A DNA stretch of 64,000 bases, from NCBI RefSeq assembly GCF_018070025.1, contig NZ_JAGPYQ010000001.1, positions 4,340,001 through 4,404,000 of the forward strand. Direction: 5' to 3'. Of the stretch, positions 63,924 to 64,000 are shown piece after piece (within the stretch, counting starts at the first letter, position 1; each line of letters starts with the position of its first letter). The translations under genes were made by a program, and so were the position numbers. Origin of the DNA: Streptomyces liliiviolaceus (lineage in GTDB: Bacteria; Actinomycetota; Actinomycetes; Streptomycetales; Streptomycetaceae). Below the pieces are notes generated by a model. That model was not told the origin of the DNA, made no database searches, and saw nothing but the letters and a program-made list of their open reading frames with translations.

Positions 63924-64000
63924 ATGGCCGGACTCGGGGGACGCCGCCAGCGGCGCAACTGGCAACTGACCGACGCCCTGTGCGCACTGCTGCTCATCGC
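63924..64000 (+). CDS. start of an unidentified gene (cut by window edge)
   Basis: From ATG 63924 the frame reads MAGLGGRRQRRNWQLTDALC and ALLLI up to the window end. Too short to identify; the RNWQLTDALCALL pattern would suit the N-terminus of a transposase-like or regulatory protein but this is a guess. Confidence 0.3.
   Translation, partial: MAGLGGRRQRRNWQLTDALCALLLI

Noticed and set aside
9..64000. tRNA or rRNA genes
   Set aside because: Looked for tRNA-like GGTTCGAATCC-type T-arms and rRNA stretches while reading; none was seen.

Overview
High-GC DNA with many GTG starts, short ATGA/GTGA gene overlaps, MbtH/NRPS genes, ANTAR, STAS and HATPase regulators and XRE-TPR proteins points to a Streptomyces or close relative. 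The density of insertion sequences and broken genes suggests an accessory stretch, perhaps a chromosome arm (inference). Everything here was read by eye; no database search was run.

Layout. 0-4.5 kb: three AraC-type regulators (one cut by the window edge), a decayed GAF-ANTAR gene and a decayed IS5-family copy. 4.5-17.8 kb: a small secreted protein with two NLCLLS-x-C repeats, divergent from an operon encoding a trimodular NRPS (C-A-T x3, TE), an MbtH-like helper and a two-gene ABC exporter. 17.9-21.4 kb: an IS5-family transposase, a STAS protein and two more broken ANTAR genes. 22.2-26.8 kb: an intact cluster of DUF4331 protein, TPR protein and NicO-type metal transporter. 26.9-32.5 kb: ISAs1, ISL3 (remnant) and IS630 elements around a small toxin/immunity-like pair. 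32.5-37.4 kb: a SUKH-domain protein convergent with a secreted NucA/NucB-type nuclease, then an ADP-ribosylglycohydrolase. 37.5-39.2 kb: a TrmO-like gene split by an IS5-family element with a TTA target duplication; the same gene also carries an in-frame 45-bp tandem duplication.

39.4-52.8 kb: a GNAT plus XRE-TPR pair facing an HATPase-like protein, followed by a long co-directional run: DUF6624 protein, unknown 328-aa protein, amino-acid permease, glutamine-synthetase-like ligase, a regulator with three tandem GntR winged helices, an EEP-fold hydrolase, a second (frameshifted) copy of the GntR array, an HExxH protein, a second EEP hydrolase, an unknown 155-aa protein and a methyltransferase. 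Most of the first nine overlap or nearly touch, so they probably act together; the pathway is unknown.

53.2-60.6 kb: a CRISPR array with type I-E-like repeats (11 repeats, ten 32-nt spacers) without cas genes in the window, then an alpha/beta-hydrolase gene translationally coupled to a 1412-aa caspase-like protease / STAND NTPase / beta-propeller protein whose propeller blades are almost identical at DNA level. This two-gene unit is the best candidate for an incompletely described defence system. 60.6-64 kb: a hemopexin-repeat protein, a perfect 34-bp inverted repeat, a small lipoprotein and a membrane protein.
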